Shown: piece after piece, positions 63,498 to 64,000 of the stretch
Position numbering within the stretch: the stretch's first letter is position 1
Layout of the letters: each line of letters opens with the position of its first letter
DNA from: Desulfatibacillum sp.
Lineage (GTDB): Bacteria > Desulfobacterota > Desulfobacteria > Desulfobacterales > SpSt-501
Assembly (NCBI GenBank): GCA_020725555.1
Contig: DYEU01000021.1
Location: forward strand, 62,001 to 126,000
DNA length: 64,000 nt
Direction of reading: 5' to 3'
Notes under the pieces: model-generated
What the model was told of the DNA's origin: nothing
Databases searched by the model: none
Seen by the model: only the letters and a program-made list of their open reading frames with translations
Program-made: the position numbers and the translations under genes

Positions 63498-64000
63498 ATG
63501 AGCCTTGAAGATCCCCTGCGGCGGGAGGACTGCGACGTTCTCGTGATCGGCGGCGGAAACGCGGCGCTTTGCGCAGCGATGACCGCGGCCGAGGCCGGGG
63601 CACGGGTCATCCTGCTTGAGAGCGCGCCCCGTTCCTTCCGCGGCGGAAACAGCCGCCACACGCGGAACCTCAGGTTCCTCCACAGAAAGCCCACCCCCTA
63701 CCTCAAGGACGCCTATCTCGAGGAGGAGTTCTGGGACGACCTCATGCTGGTCACCGGCGGCAAGACGACCGAGGCCCTCGCGCGGCTCGTCATCCGCGAA
63801 TCCGAGGACCTGGGCGAGTGGATGGAGGCCCACGGTGCCATGTTCCAGCCGCCGCTCCGGGGGACGCTGCATCTGGCGCGGACCAACGCCCATTTCCTGG
63901 GGGGCGGAAAGGCCCTCGTGAACGCCTACTACGCCACGGCCGCACGGCTGGGGGTCGAAATTCGCTACGAAGCCGAGGCGGTCGACCTCGAGGTGGAAAA
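63498..64000 (+). CDS. tricarballylate dehydrogenase-like FAD protein, 3' end missing
   Basis: The first 167 codons of a flavoprotein cut off by the window end. FAD motif VLVIGGGNAALCAAMTAAEAG near 15-35 and APRSFRGGNSRHTRNLRF near 45-62 match the FAD-dependent tricarballylate dehydrogenase (TcuA) branch of the fumarate reductase/succinate dehydrogenase flavoprotein family. It would oxidise tricarballylate or a related polycarboxylate. Downstream genes that could confirm this (tcuB, tcuC) are not visible. Confidence 0.8.
   Translation, partial: MSLEDPLRREDCDVLVIGGGNAALCAAMTAAEAGARVILLESAPRSFRGGNSRHTRNLRFLHRKPTPYLKDAYLEEEFWDDLMLVTGGKTTEALARLVIRESEDLGEWMEAHGAMFQPPLRGTLHLARTNAHFLGGGKALVNAYYATAARLGVEIRYEAEAVDLEVE

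Overview
This window is GC-rich throughout (by eye about two thirds G+C) and tightly packed, with many 1-20 base gene overlaps and many GTG starts. It looks like a Gram-negative bacterium with periplasmic chaperone-protease, SecA, ClpS/ClpA/Aat, a split glycine decarboxylase, a selenocysteine elongation factor and a Liv-type amino-acid importer. This mix, with gliding-type ABC genes, fits the former Deltaproteobacteria (Desulfobacterota-like lineages). That placement is inference; there is no rRNA gene in the window.

Layout. 1-10.9 kb: a lipid-modification region, with an AttH/CrtC lipocalin-like protein and ABC-2 exporter, then desaturase, flavin amine oxidase-like protein, DUF1365 and cyclopropane-fatty-acid synthase, facing a second CFA-type methyltransferase, DUF1295 reductase-like membrane protein, GPH-type transporter and chalcone-isomerase-like protein. 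11.0-13.3 kb: serB, a 36-codon ORF, and an amidotransferase gene broken by one in-frame stop. 13.4-19.9 kb: alr, lipA, lipB, gcvPB, gcvPA, gcvH and an Lrp/AsnC regulator, which together make and lipoylate most of the glycine cleavage system (no gcvT here). 20.0-25.1 kb: livKHMGF. 25.1-29.9 kb: a GldA/F/G-like ABC system plus a DUF4340 protein. 30.0-31.8 kb: HtrA/DegP protease and a FmdB-like zinc ribbon.

32.0-48.4 kb: a PilB/GspE ATPase with an added N-terminal helical (TPR-like) region and a REC-PAS protein, argC, folD, an M23 peptidase, secA, the N-end-rule set clpS-clpA-aat, a HIT protein, hemW, selB and a small membrane protein. 48.5-48.6 kb: tRNA-His and tRNA-Arg, closed by a strong hairpin.

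48.7-63.2 kb: an accessory-looking region immediately after the tRNA genes. It carries a TauE/SafE permease, decayed ISL3 transposase, the tail of a group II intron, and a duplicated 3' end of a disulfide reductase gene. It also has an ECF sigma/anti-sigma unit with small secreted partners, a reductase-TVP38 pair, glucokinase, an EamA permease and a secreted CARDB protein, followed by a STAS-like protein and two LuxR-type regulators. Five copies of a GGGGACGTCC-centred repeat, all in one orientation, lie only in this stretch. The window ends inside a tricarballylate-dehydrogenase-like flavoprotein gene.

The best candidate for an undescribed system is the ECF unit at 50.5-53.5 kb. It joins a sigma factor, a zf-HC2 anti-sigma with an acidic periplasmic tail, a 65-residue acidic secreted peptide, a basic secreted protein made of seven exact 18-residue repeats, and a secreted Ser/Thr-rich protein. 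Two near-identical ECF-type promoters tie the anti-sigma unit and the last gene together.
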